Of a stretch of DNA of 60,841 nucleotides, positions 15,627 to 24,072 are shown one piece after another. Every line of letters begins with the position of its first letter. Position 1 is the stretch's first letter. This DNA comes from Desulfobacca_B sp046538075 (lineage in GTDB: Bacteria > Desulfobacterota > Desulfobaccia > Desulfobaccales > Desulfobaccaceae). The position numbers were made by a program, and so were the translations under genes. The notes beneath the pieces are model-generated. The model did no database searches. It was given only the letters and a program-made list of their open reading frames with translations, and was not told the origin of the DNA. The stretch is taken from NCBI GenBank assembly GCA_046538075.1, contig JBKHJN010000014.1, positions 1 through 60,841 of the forward strand. Direction: 5' to 3'.

Positions 15627-16109
15627 GAAACCTCCTTGCTTGCTAAAAAGGTTGGAAAGTTGGGTTTTCTTACTTTAACTCGGAAACTAGGCGCCTTGGG
15701 CCACTGCGGTTTAATAAGGTTGACATCTGTGATCGGGGGTAAACTTACGAATATCCTCCTCTCTTTAAAATATATATTAACTACCTTAAAAAAATATATC
15801 ATAAAATTTGCGCAAAATATAGTTTTTCCATCAGGGGCAATGGTCCTAAAAATACCGGTTGGAAAGCCAGGATTAAGGTCATGGAGAGCCAACCCCGGTC
15901 CGTTGGCCAAATTTTTTTTTGGGGAAGGGCCTGGCCAGCCCCTAAACCTATTGGCATTTGCGACCGATAATGGTATAAGATAACTAGATTAGAAAGGGTC
16001 GGTGCGTATCCCGGATTGAAGATGCCGTTCACCCCCAACCAAGGAGGTGCCAAACCCTTGATTGGCTCGAGCGACGATGAGGCTGCGCCTGAATCTGGTT
16101 TAAACAGCG
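15627..16109. other. intergenic region, 483 bp
   Basis: No gene is supported. A short frame at 16022-16129 (35 codons from an ATG) has AAGGAGG inside it and overlaps the start of the zinc-ribbon gene in another frame. I do not call it. The left part must hold the Cache-like gene promoter. Confidence 0.45.
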
Positions 16110-16373
16110 ATGGTATCATTCCGCAGTAATTTGACCCCGGTTGAAATAAAGATTTTTTTAAAAACCGTAGCCGAGTATACGGATGATGTGCTCATCCTAT
16201 ACTGTAATAAAAATTCGATCCCCTGCCCGAAATGCGGCCGGCCGCAGTTGTGCCGCAGCGGCGCGGTCAGCTTGTACAGCAGCAGTTTTGATAAAGTCAC
16301 CCACGTTATTGTTGCCTGTTTGCATTGCGGCTACAAAAATATCTCAGTGGAATTAACCTGCGAAAGATTATAG
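16110..16373 (+). CDS. small zinc-ribbon protein
   Basis: 87 residues with two knuckles, CPKCGRPQLC (about 39-48) and CLHCG (about 70-74), that would bind one zinc. The N-terminal 35 residues form a helix-strand unit (EIKIFLKTVAEYTDDVLILY). No further domain. The ATG at 16110 is the first start after a stop codon but has no obvious ribosome site. Function unknown; small ribbons like this can be RNA- or nucleic-acid-binding or partner subunits. Confidence 0.55.
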   Translation: MVSFRSNLTPVEIKIFLKTVAEYTDDVLILYCNKNSIPCPKCGRPQLCRSGAVSLYSSSFDKVTHVIVACLHCGYKNISVELTCERL

Positions 16374-16422
16374 GTTCCCCCCTCGGTTCCCGCCCTTTAG
16401 GCCTATGATAATATTACAGTTG

Positions 16423-16451
16423 TTGAAAAATCTGCCGAACCTCTGTATAGT
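16423..16451 (+). promoter_or_regulatory. sigma70-type promoter of the SH3/M48 operon
   Basis: TTGAAA at 16423-16428 and TATAGT at 16446-16451 with a 17-bp spacer, followed within 20 bases by AAAGGAGG and the ATG at 16482. Confidence 0.6.
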
Positions 16452-16481
16452 GGAACAATAATGGGTAAAGGAGGAACAGAA

Positions 16482-16976
16482 ATGGGGAGCAGTAGACCTG
16501 GTTGGCGCTGGTTGCTGGGGCGAGCCGGGCTCTTGGCCCTGATGCTGGCCCTGTTGCCGGTCCTGGCCTATGCCCAGACGCTCACGGTGGTCAAAGACCA
16601 GGACTGCCTGCGGGAACAGGCGCAGTTTTTTGCCCAGCCGGTGGCGTCGGTAAAGCAGGGGGATCAGCTCAAGCAGTTGGGGGTTACAGGAGACTGGTAC
16701 CAGGTGGAGTTCCAGGGCAGGCAGGGCTGGATTCACCGGAGCGCGGTCAGCACCCGCAGTGTGCGCTTCTCGACTTTTTTGGGGATGGGCCAGGCCCAGG
16801 AAGCCAGCGCCGAGGAAGTGGCGTTGGCCGGCAAAGGCTTCACCCCGGAGGTGGAGGCCGGCTACCGGGAAAAACATCCGGAGATGAATTATGCGGCGGT
16901 GGAGCGGGTGGAAAGTTTCCGGGTGCCGGAGCAGGAATTCCAGAAATTTCTGGACCAGGGAGGGCTGCACCCATGA
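16482..16976 (+). CDS. secreted bacterial SH3-domain protein
   Basis: 164 residues. Signal peptide at about 1-33 (LLALMLALLPVLAYAQ, cut after AYA). A bacterial SH3 domain follows at about 34-88 (VVKDQDCLREQAQFFAQPV; VKQGDQLKQLGVTGDWYQVE; GRQGWIHRSAV), then a C-terminal region that often precedes peptidases in such operons. The start is the ATG at 16482 because AAAGGAGG lies 7 bases before it; the ATG at 16461 is upstream of that site. Its stop overlaps the next gene as ATGA, so the two proteins are likely made together and may act on the same cell-wall or lipoprotein target. Confidence 0.8.
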   Translation: MGSSRPGWRWLLGRAGLLALMLALLPVLAYAQTLTVVKDQDCLREQAQFFAQPVASVKQGDQLKQLGVTGDWYQVEFQGRQGWIHRSAVSTRSVRFSTFLGMGQAQEASAEEVALAGKGFTPEVEAGYREKHPEMNYAAVERVESFRVPEQEFQKFLDQGGLHP

Positions 16977-17875
16977 CCCGGCGACTAGTGGGCATTGCGG
17001 TATTGTTGCTGGCCTTGGGATTGGTGGTGTCCTGCGCGGAAATGGTCAAAGTCGGGACCTCGATCGGCCAGGCCAGAGGTTACCTGAGCAGCACGGATAA
17101 GGATTCGATTGATCAGGTGGCGGAGAAGACCGAGAAGGCGGCCCGCCCCATCACTGATTCGGAAGAATATTATATCGGCCGGGCGGTGGCTGCCCGGTTT
17201 TTGGGAAAATATCGGCTGGTGAACGACTCTGAGGCTACCCTGTACATCAACGAGATCGGCAAGACGGTGGCCCTGGCCTCGGACCGGGCCCAGACCTTTG
17301 GAGGCTACCATTTTGCCATTCTGGACACCGACGATATCAACGCCCTGGCCTGTCCGGGGGGGATTATCCTGGTGACCCGGGGGATGCTGAAAAAGGCCCA
17401 GAATGAAGATGAAGTGGCGGCTATTTTAGCTCATGAAGTGGCCCATATCAATCATAAAGACGGCATTGCTTCGATCAGCCAGGCCCGCTGGGGCGAGGTT
17501 TTGGCCGCGGCCGGCACCGGCGCGGTGCAGTCCCTGGCCGGGGTGGAGCTGGGCCGGCTGGTGTCTTTATTTGAAGACGCCATCAACGATGTCTTCAAAA
17601 CCCTGGTGGTGAACGGCTACAGCCGCGGGCAGGAAACCAAAGCTGACTTGGCCGCCTTGAAATACACCCGGCGGGCTGGTTATAATTCCAGCGCTTTGGC
17701 GGCTTTTCTGGCCAGGCTGGAGGAGACCGGCGCCACCGGGGGATTCCGGACCACTCATCCGGGGACGGCTGAGCGGCTCCAGAAGGTCAAGGCGGAGCTG
17801 GCTCAATCCGGCCCGATGCCGGTGACGGCCGCCCAAAAGAAGCGTACTGCCAGGTTCAAGGCCCTGAAACTTTAA
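16973..17875 (+). CDS. M48-family metalloprotease lipoprotein
   Basis: 300 residues. Lipobox LVVSC at about 17-21 makes it a lipoprotein. The zinc site HEVAHINH (HExxH) sits around residue 150, with a downstream Glu in GQETKADLAALKY as the third ligand. This is the BepA/LoiP/YcaL type of periplasmic quality-control protease for outer-membrane assembly. The start overlaps the preceding stop (ATGA). The frame is open far upstream but that part is antisense-like shadow of the SH3 gene. Confidence 0.92.
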   Translation: MTRRLVGIAVLLLALGLVVSCAEMVKVGTSIGQARGYLSSTDKDSIDQVAEKTEKAARPITDSEEYYIGRAVAARFLGKYRLVNDSEATLYINEIGKTVALASDRAQTFGGYHFAILDTDDINALACPGGIILVTRGMLKKAQNEDEVAAILAHEVAHINHKDGIASISQARWGEVLAAAGTGAVQSLAGVELGRLVSLFEDAINDVFKTLVVNGYSRGQETKADLAALKYTRRAGYNSSALAAFLARLEETGATGGFRTTHPGTAERLQKVKAELAQSGPMPVTAAQKKRTARFKALKL

Positions 17876-17968
17876 GATAACGTTCAATTTTTTACTGCCA
17901 TGTTTAACGGCGTCCGGTCGGCGTGGTGCGGGCGCCAGGCAAGGGGAAAAGGGAACTTTTAGTTAGAG

Positions 17969-19219
17969 GTGACCTCACAGCAGAAAAATCAGAAGCCGGA
18001 GCTTAAGACCCCTCCGGGCGAGGCTACCGGTCCGGAATTGCCGCCCTCAGGACCGGAGCCCAAGGCCTTTCCCACCCAATTCGCCAGGATCTTTTTTGGG
18101 GCCTTGATCCTACTGATCCTGTATTTTTCCTATCTGATCGTCAAGCCCTATCTTATCGAGATCTTTCTGGCGCTGGTGCTGTTCTTTACCACCAAGCCGA
18201 TCTATCTGGCTCTCAACCGGCTTTTCCGCGGCTGGCGCATGCTGAGTTCGGCACTCACTTGCCTGTTGTTGACCATACTGATTATTTTGCCCTTGCTTAC
18301 CCTCACCGGAATTGTCGCCGGTCAGGCCCTGGAACTATACAGCACGGTCAGCAAGGGCCTGCAGAGCGGCTATCTCTGGCAACAACTCAGCGACAAGCTG
18401 GCTTTTTTAGAAGAATACGTGGAGCATTTGAATCTGCCCATCCATCCTGACCAGGTTAAGCCGGAAGAATTGGTCCAGGCTGCCCTGGCCAGGGCCAGCG
18501 GGTTCATCTACACCAACACGGTGGGGCTGATCAAAGGTTTTACTTCATTTTTCTTTAGCCTGACGATTATCATCTTTGTCACCTTCTTTTTATTCTTGGA
18601 TGGTGATGTCTTTATTGAAGAGATTAAGAAATTATCACCGCTTGATGCTGCCCATAACGAGGAAATTTTAGGAGACGTCGAGGCTACCATCAAGGCTACT
18701 CTCAAGGGCACGGTGATTGTTGCCTTTATTCAGGGATTTTTAGGGGGACTTGGATTTTGGCTGTTTGGGGTGCCCCAGTCCGCCTTTTGGGGAACGATCA
18801 TGATGCCGGCCTCGGTGATACCGGTGGTGGGAACCGCGCTGATTTGGGTTCCGGCGAGTTTATATCTCTTTTTATTGGGCCAATATGGCTCGGCTCTAGG
18901 GCTAACGCTCTGGAGTGCGATTGTCGTTGGCTCGGTCGACAATCTGGTCAGACCTTATTTTTCCAGGGGGGCTCGCCCGATTCCGACTATATTTGTTTTA
19001 TTCAGCATCATGGGGGGGATCAGTTATTTCGGGATGGTGGGCTTTATCCTAGGACCGCTGATTCTGTCCTTCCTGTTGTCCCTGTTGAGGATTTATCAGA
19101 TAACCATCCTGAAAATGCCGTGGCCTTCAACCGAACCGCCTCCGCCGACGCCGGAAGCTTCGCCGCCCTGCGAAGCAGCGGCAACAACCGAACCCCAGAT
19201 CCCGGAATCCGAAGATTAA
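17969..19219 (+). CDS. AI-2E/PerM-family membrane protein (UPF0118)
   Basis: 416 residues starting at a GTG. About eight membrane segments, including LILLILYFSYLIVKPYLIEIFLALVLF near the N-terminus, the central soluble part (KLAFLEEYVEHLNLPIHPDQV) between segments, and the C-terminal family signature FLGGLGFWLFGVPQSAFWGT-then-PVVGTALIW. Members are reported as AI-2 exporters or ion/proton transporters, so the substrate is open. The C-terminal tail is proline- and glutamate-rich. It follows the M48 gene by 93 bases. Confidence 0.9.
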   Translation: MTSQQKNQKPELKTPPGEATGPELPPSGPEPKAFPTQFARIFFGALILLILYFSYLIVKPYLIEIFLALVLFFTTKPIYLALNRLFRGWRMLSSALTCLLLTILIILPLLTLTGIVAGQALELYSTVSKGLQSGYLWQQLSDKLAFLEEYVEHLNLPIHPDQVKPEELVQAALARASGFIYTNTVGLIKGFTSFFFSLTIIIFVTFFLFLDGDVFIEEIKKLSPLDAAHNEEILGDVEATIKATLKGTVIVAFIQGFLGGLGFWLFGVPQSAFWGTIMMPASVIPVVGTALIWVPASLYLFLLGQYGSALGLTLWSAIVVGSVDNLVRPYFSRGARPIPTIFVLFSIMGGISYFGMVGFILGPLILSFLLSLLRIYQITILKMPWPSTEPPPPTPEASPPCEAAATTEPQIPESED

Positions 19220-19394
19220 GCCGGGCCGGCTAATCCACCCAGGTCAGATTAAAAGCGCAGCAAGATAAAGGAATGGGGCGCGGCCTAATTTGGTGAGGGG
19301 TAAAGCCGGGGGAGCAGTGCCGCAGGTTGTCGGAACCTGGCATTTTTCCTGCCCCCCCGGTTGTTGTCATATTAACAATGGGGGTTAATTTCAA

Positions 19395-19450
19395 CTTGTT
19401 CCCAAGTACAGCCTGGGAACAAGTCGGATTAATGGCGGCCACGGGCCGCC
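19395..19450. repeat. two adjacent palindromes between convergent genes
   Basis: CTTGTTCCCA at 19395-19404 pairs perfectly with TGGGAACAAG at 19414-19423 (10 bp). GGCGGCC at 19434-19440 pairs with GGCCGCC at 19444-19450. Both lie between the plus-strand AI-2E gene and the minus-strand mutase subunit gene, where they could end transcription from both sides. They also look like widespread intergenic palindromes found in many genomes. Confidence 0.55.
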
Positions 19451-19491
19451 CTACACAGATTACAGCCTGATACCAACCTTTTGCAGCAGCT

Positions 19492-19896
19492 TTATTTGCG
19501 CTTGACGTTTTCCCGGATAAAATCAACGATGTCGGTGGTTTTGGCCCCCGGACCGAAGGTTTCGGCAATTCCGGCGGCCTTGAGGGCGGCAATATCCTCT
19601 TCCGGAATGATGCCGCCGCCCAGGACCAAGATATCGTCGATGCCCTGGCTTTTCAGGATTTCGGTGACCCGGGGAAACAGATAGTCATGGGCCCCGGATA
19701 GGCAGCTCATGGCGATGACATCGGCGTCCTCCTGGATGGCGGCACTGACAATCTGCTCCGGGGTCTGTCGCAGCCCGGTATAAATTACTTCCATCCCGGC
19801 ATCCCGCAGGGCAGCACAGATTACCTTGATACCCCGGTCATGACCGTCCAGGCCCGGCTTGGTGGTCAGCACCCGGATCTTTTTCTCTACCGGCAT
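19492..19896 (-). CDS. mcmB: methylmalonyl-CoA mutase small (B12-binding) subunit
   Basis: 134 residues, a complete cobalamin-binding Rossmann domain. It has the base-off signature GLDGHDRG at about 15-22 (Asp-x-His-x-x-Gly), SxL as SCLSG around residue 84-88, and GGGIIPEED. With the large subunit it interconverts succinyl-CoA and methylmalonyl-CoA. The ATG is preceded by AAGGAGAA. It follows the large-subunit gene by 77 bases on the same strand. As in many anaerobes and archaea the mutase is split into a catalytic and a B12 subunit. Confidence 0.94.
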   Translation of the reverse strand: MPVEKKIRVLTTKPGLDGHDRGIKVICAALRDAGMEVIYTGLRQTPEQIVSAAIQEDADVIAMSCLSGAHDYLFPRVTEILKSQGIDDILVLGGGIIPEEDIAALKAAGIAETFGPGAKTTDIVDFIRENVKRK

Positions 19897-19973
19897 GATT
19901 TTCTCCTTATCCTCTGAGTTTCGTATAGCCCAGGTTGTTGAACAAGATTAGTTGAGGCAAGATGCGTCTGGAT

Positions 19974-21650
19974 TCAGATAATCGGCGCAGCTTCATATTC
20001 TCCAAACACCTGGCGCAGGACATCGCAGATCTCACCCAGGGTAGCCAAGGATTTGACCGCGGCAAGGATCGGCGGCATCAGATTGGCCTCGGTTTGAGCC
20101 GCCTGCTTGACCTCCTCCAGGGCCTTGGCTACTGCTGCTTCATCCCGCTGTGATTTCAAACTCTTCAAGCGGGCCAGCTGTTTTTCCCGCACCGTGGGGT
20201 CCACCCGCAGCAGTTCCTTGGGCCGTTCTTCGGCCACCTGGTACTTGTTCAGGCCGACAATAATCCGCTGTTTGGATTCGATCTCTTTCTGGTAGCTATA
20301 GGCGCTCTCCTGAATCTCTTTCTGAATGTAGCCTTTTTCAATGGCCACCACCGGGCCGCCCATCTTTTCGATGGTGTCGATGTATTCCTGGGCCTGGGCC
20401 TCAATCGCGTCGGTAAGTTTTTCCACATAATAGGATCCGCCCATCGGGTCAACCGTATCAGTGACCCCGGTTTCATGGGCGATCAATTGCTGAGAACGCA
20501 GCGCCACCTGGACAGCTGTCTCGGAAGGCAGGGCCAGGGCCTCATCCATGGAATTGGTGTGCAGGGACTGGGTGCCGCCCAAAACCGCGCTCATGGCCTG
20601 AAAGGCCACCCGGACAATATTATTTAAGGGCTGCTGAGCGGTGAGGGTGCACCCCGCGGTCTGGGTATGGAACCGCAGCATCAGCGAGCGAGGGTTTTTA
20701 GCTCCAAAACGCTCTTTCATGGTTCGGGCCCAGAGGCGCCGGGCCGCCCGGAATTTGGCGATCTCCTCAAAAAAATCATTGTGGGAATTGAAGAAAAAAG
20801 ACAGGCGGGGCCCGAAGGAATCCACATCCAACCCGGCCTGGATAGCGGCTTCGACATAAGCAAAGCCGTTGGCCAGAGTGAAGGCGATCTCCTGCACTGC
20901 GGTGGACCCGGCCTCCCGGATATGATAGCCGCTGATGCTGATGCTGTTCCACTGGGGCACTTCCTGGGAACAATAGGCGAAAATATCAGTGATGATGCGC
21001 ATCGACGGCCGGGGCGGAAAGATATAGGTGCCCCGGGAAGGATATTCCTTTAAGATGTCGTTCTGAATGGTGCCCCGCAGTTGATCAAAGGAGATGCCCT
21101 GTTTCTCGGCCAGGGCCAGATACATGGCCATGAGGATGGCCGCCGGCGAATTGATGGTCATCGAGGTGCTGACCTTGTCCAGGGGGATACCCTGAAACAG
21201 GGTCTCCATATCCCAGAGGGAATCAATGGCCACCCCGACCTTGCCGACCTCTCCCTGGGCCAACTCGTGGTCCGAGTCATAGCCGATCTGGGTAGGCAGG
21301 TCAAAGGCCACCGACAGGCCGGTCTGCCCGGCCTGCAGTAAATAATGGTAGCGCTGGTTGGTCTCCTCGGCCGAGCCGAACCCGGCGTACTGGCGCATGG
21401 TCCAGAAGCGGCCCCGATAGGCCGTGGGCTGCACCGCCCGGGTATAGGGGTACTGGCCGGGCATGCCCAACTTTTCCAGATAGTCAAAGTCTTCCAGGTC
21501 CAAGGGGGTATAGACCCGTTCCACCGGAATACCCGAGGTATTGACAAATTCGGCTTGGCGCTCCGGCATCTTCTTCAGAGTCTTGTCCACCGTCTCCTGA
21601 TATTTCTCCAGGGCGGCGCGCAGCTGCTCCAATTTCTGTTTATCAAACAT
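19974..21650 (-). CDS. mcmA: methylmalonyl-CoA mutase large (catalytic) subunit
   Basis: 558 residues, the normal size of a stand-alone catalytic subunit. Substrate-channel and active-site motifs are present: PYTRAVQPTAYRGRFWTMRQYAGF at about 92-115 (TMRQYAGF is the mutase signature with the essential Tyr), SVAFDLPTQIGYDSDHE, and RFHTQTAGCTLTAQQPLNN. The start is the ATG at 21650 with GGGAGGAAGG upstream; the open frame runs to 21782 but lacks a site there. It is first in a two-gene unit with the B12 subunit. In this region it would link succinyl-CoA to propionyl-CoA metabolism together with the decarboxylase genes upstream. Confidence 0.95.
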   Translation of the reverse strand: MFDKQKLEQLRAALEKYQETVDKTLKKMPERQAEFVNTSGIPVERVYTPLDLEDFDYLEKLGMPGQYPYTRAVQPTAYRGRFWTMRQYAGFGSAEETNQRYHYLLQAGQTGLSVAFDLPTQIGYDSDHELAQGEVGKVGVAIDSLWDMETLFQGIPLDKVSTSMTINSPAAILMAMYLALAEKQGISFDQLRGTIQNDILKEYPSRGTYIFPPRPSMRIITDIFAYCSQEVPQWNSISISGYHIREAGSTAVQEIAFTLANGFAYVEAAIQAGLDVDSFGPRLSFFFNSHNDFFEEIAKFRAARRLWARTMKERFGAKNPRSLMLRFHTQTAGCTLTAQQPLNNIVRVAFQAMSAVLGGTQSLHTNSMDEALALPSETAVQVALRSQQLIAHETGVTDTVDPMGGSYYVEKLTDAIEAQAQEYIDTIEKMGGPVVAIEKGYIQKEIQESAYSYQKEIESKQRIIVGLNKYQVAEERPKELLRVDPTVREKQLARLKSLKSQRDEAAVAKALEEVKQAAQTEANLMPPILAAVKSLATLGEICDVLRQVFGEYEAAPII

Positions 21651-21810
21651 CAGCCTTCCTCCCTCTCCCGGATGAGTGGCGCCCTCAGCCGGGTAGATTG
21701 TATATAAGTTTCGAGTTTTAAGTTTGGAGTTTCGAGAAAAAATCTCCTCAACCTTTGAGCAATGGACGATCTCCTGAAGCAAAATAAATCTTGATAGAAA
21801 TCAAATCAGT

Positions 21811-21839
21811 ATAATAGACTAGTTTAAGGACTATCTTAA
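21811..21839 (-). promoter_or_regulatory. possible promoter of the mutase genes
   Basis: On the minus strand TTAAGA (21839-21834) and TATTAT (21816-21811) are 17 bp apart. Just downstream, TTGAT-TTCT-ATCAA (inverted repeat at 21791-21804) could be an operator. The leader would be about 155 bases. Confidence 0.35.
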
Positions 21840-21920
21840 GCCTTAATATTTTACCTTAACAATTCATATCCAGTTAATGAAGACCTTATTAAAAAAACCG
21901 AAAACCTCAAAACTCCAATC

Positions 21921-23033
21921 TCAGCCCCCCCACATGGCCCACAGGAGGCCGGCGGTCAGGGTGGAGGCGATGAGGCCGCTCAGATTGGAGGCCAGGGCAT
22001 GGATATACAAATAATTATGGGGGTCTTCCTGGCGACTGACTAGATGCACCATCTGAGCCGCATCCGGCACCAGTCCCACCGCCGCAGCCCCGACCAGCGG
22101 ATTGATCTTTTGATTGAGCATCAGGTTGGCCAGTTTGACCGCCAGAACTCCGAAGATGGTAACTAAAGCCAGGGCAATGGCTCCGAACACCATCATCTTG
22201 ATGAAGGTCAACGACAGCAGCAACCCGGCGTGGCAGCGAATGCCCAGGTCAAGGCTAAACAGCACGATGACCACATCCAGCATGCCCACCGAAATAGTGC
22301 GGGCCAGACGGTCACTGACTCCGGATTCCTTGATAATATTGCCTAAAAAAAACATCCCGGTAAGGAGGATGGCGTGTGGCACCAACAGCCCGGTAATCAG
22401 CAATCCGCCCACGGCACACCCCAGGTTTTCGCTTTTGGTCACTTTACGCATGGGCGGCATGTAAATCATCCGTTCGGTTCGGTTGGTCAACAGGCGCATC
22501 AGCGGGGGTTGGATCAGGGGCAGGAAGGCCATGGCCAGAAAGGCCAGCAACCCCAAAGGGCCGACCAGAGACGGAGCCAAATTAGCGACCAGAAAGATGG
22601 CGCTCAATCCGTCCGCACCGCCGATCATGCTGATGGAGCCGGCTTCCCGAGGGGTAAGTCCGACTCCCCAGGCCAACAACATGGTCAGGAAGATGCCCAG
22701 AGGAGCCACCATGGCCAGCAGCAACTGTCGGGGATGGGCAATGACACTGCTTAAATCGGCACTGGCGCCCCAGCCCAAAAAAATCAGTGCCGGATACAAC
22801 CCATGATCCAGGCCGGCATCCAGGATGTCCAGAAACGGCCTGAGATGGGATATTAAGTGGGGGTCCGGGAGGTTGGCCAGGATCATCCCGGCAGTCAACG
22901 GCAGTAAGAATTGCGGCCGCAGGCGTTGGGCCACGGCCAGGTAGAACAACAGCAGGGCCAACAGGGTCACAAAAGCCGCGGCCAGAAGCGGGAAGCCCTG
23001 GGTTGCTGCTTCCGTCACCCCGGGAGCGGCCAC
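21921..23033 (-). CDS. Na+-translocating decarboxylase beta subunit (OadB/MmdB-type)
   Basis: 370 residues with about ten membrane segments. The family's functional stretch SISMIGGADGLSAIFL (about 133-148) carries the Asp used for Na+ coupling; the second signature is GAAAVGLVPDAAQMVHLVSR near residue 320, then EDPHNYLYIHALASNLSGLI. The beta subunit moves the carboxyl group from biotin and pumps Na+ as it is released as CO2. Start is a GTG at 23033, 3 bases after the stop of the biotin-carrier gene, so the genes are coupled. Substrate could be oxaloacetate, methylmalonyl-CoA or glutaconyl-CoA; the adjacent methylmalonyl-CoA mutase favours methylmalonyl-CoA. Confidence 0.92.
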   Translation of the reverse strand: MAAPGVTEAATQGFPLLAAAFVTLLALLLFYLAVAQRLRPQFLLPLTAGMILANLPDPHLISHLRPFLDILDAGLDHGLYPALIFLGWGASADLSSVIAHPRQLLLAMVAPLGIFLTMLLAWGVGLTPREAGSISMIGGADGLSAIFLVANLAPSLVGPLGLLAFLAMAFLPLIQPPLMRLLTNRTERMIYMPPMRKVTKSENLGCAVGGLLITGLLVPHAILLTGMFFLGNIIKESGVSDRLARTISVGMLDVVIVLFSLDLGIRCHAGLLLSLTFIKMMVFGAIALALVTIFGVLAVKLANLMLNQKINPLVGAAAVGLVPDAAQMVHLVSRQEDPHNYLYIHALASNLSGLIASTLTAGLLWAMWGG

Positions 23034-23035
23034 GT

Positions 23036-23512
23036 TCAGGCCTCCGCGACTACGACCAGGACTTCTCCGACGGAGACGCTGGCCCCTTTGTTTACCCGAA
23101 CCTCGGTCACTGTTCCGGAAACCGGGGTCCGCAGATCGTTTTCCATCTTCATGGCCTCGAGCTTGGCCACGGTATCGCCGCTTTGCACCTGGTCGCCGAC
23201 CCGGACCATGACATCAAGGATTAACCCCGGCATAGGAGCCACCACGGTCCCTAAAGCGGCGGGTTCGGCCAGGACCGGCTTTTCCAGCGAGGGCGCTGAC
23301 GGCTTCGGCGGCGGGGTTGCCGGCGGCGGGGCAATCGGCGAGACGGGCTGCCTGGGCCGCCGGGTTGCCCCCGGACTTGGTTGCCGGCCCAGGGGGCGCA
23401 ATTGGGCATCATAGAGCACCCCGTTGACTTTAACCCGGGCCTGGTCACCGGTTATCTCCAGAATCTCGATATCAAACTCTTCTGAGCCAATGGTTATGTG
23501 GAAATGGCGCAC
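23036..23512 (-). CDS. biotin carboxyl carrier subunit of the decarboxylase
   Basis: 158 residues. The C-terminal biotinyl domain has EAMKMEN with the biotinylated Lys122, after PMPGLILDVMVRVGDQVQSGD and before VSGTVTEVRVNKGASV. A proline/alanine-rich linker (about 55-80, PPPATPPPKPSAP) joins it to a short N-terminal domain (FHITIGSEEFDIEILEI) that may bind its partner subunits. It lies between the gamma- and beta-like genes with gaps of only 2-3 bases. The carboxyltransferase (alpha) subunit that would load it is not in this window. Confidence 0.93.
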   Translation of the reverse strand: MRHFHITIGSEEFDIEILEITGDQARVKVNGVLYDAQLRPLGRQPSPGATRRPRQPVSPIAPPPATPPPKPSAPSLEKPVLAEPAALGTVVAPMPGLILDVMVRVGDQVQSGDTVAKLEAMKMENDLRTPVSGTVTEVRVNKGASVSVGEVLVVVAEA

Positions 23513-23515
23513 CGG

Positions 23516-23932
23516 TTATCTCTTTCTGAATGTGAGGCGAGCATTCATAGCTTGCAGGCGCCCGGCCAGAGCCCAGGGAGAGTCGGATCTGGGGACGGGG
23601 GTGAGGGTCGCCTCCATGCCTGACATGCTTTCCAGATGAATGGACAGGGCCAGTCCGACCGCAGCCACCATTTTAGGATCGATGGAATCCGCCGGCCCTT
23701 TTTGATCCCAGGCTACGGTTCGTGGTGCTATAGGGGGCGCTTCCTCTTTGGCAGAGATCAGCGGGGGGGATAAGGGTTCGGACCCTTCTGGGGCTTCCCG
23801 GGGGGAAACCGCTCTTTCTCCCCAATCACGCAAGGTGGGGAGCAGATAGAGAAACAGGGCCAGCAGGCCGCCGACCAGCAATAGTACCGCCAACCCCCCA
23901 ATTAAGGTGCTGATGACTTCGCCGATATACAT
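23516..23932 (-). CDS. decarboxylase gamma-like (OadG) membrane subunit
   Basis: 138 residues. One N-terminal membrane helix (VISTLIGGLAVLLLVGGLLALFLYLL cut short here at residues 6-30) then a proline-rich cytosolic region and a conserved C-terminus with MVAAVGLALSIHLESM and SPWALAGRLQAMNARLTF, matching the OadG tail that binds the alpha subunit. First gene of the three-gene minus-strand operon with the biotin and beta subunits. Confidence 0.82.
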   Translation of the reverse strand: MYIGEVISTLIGGLAVLLLVGGLLALFLYLLPTLRDWGERAVSPREAPEGSEPLSPPLISAKEEAPPIAPRTVAWDQKGPADSIDPKMVAAVGLALSIHLESMSGMEATLTPVPRSDSPWALAGRLQAMNARLTFRKR

Positions 23933-24072
23933 TAAAGCAGTGTCCTGGTGCTATCCACCCTTATCCCCTCCGTCAAGGCGGAGGGGCCGCAAGGCATCCG
24001 CCGGAAACAGCCTGAGTGTATGAGATGCAGAGCTTTATTGTCAAGTTCAATCAGCCGCGCGCCGGCGGCCAG

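Noticed and set aside
15623..16119. Short minus-strand frames upstream of the Cache-like gene
   Set aside because: Low-complexity, no ribosome site, no conserved motif.
16502..16972. Upstream extension of the M48 protease frame
   Set aside because: It is a glycine/alanine-rich shadow of the SH3 gene; the lipobox start at 16973 fits the family.
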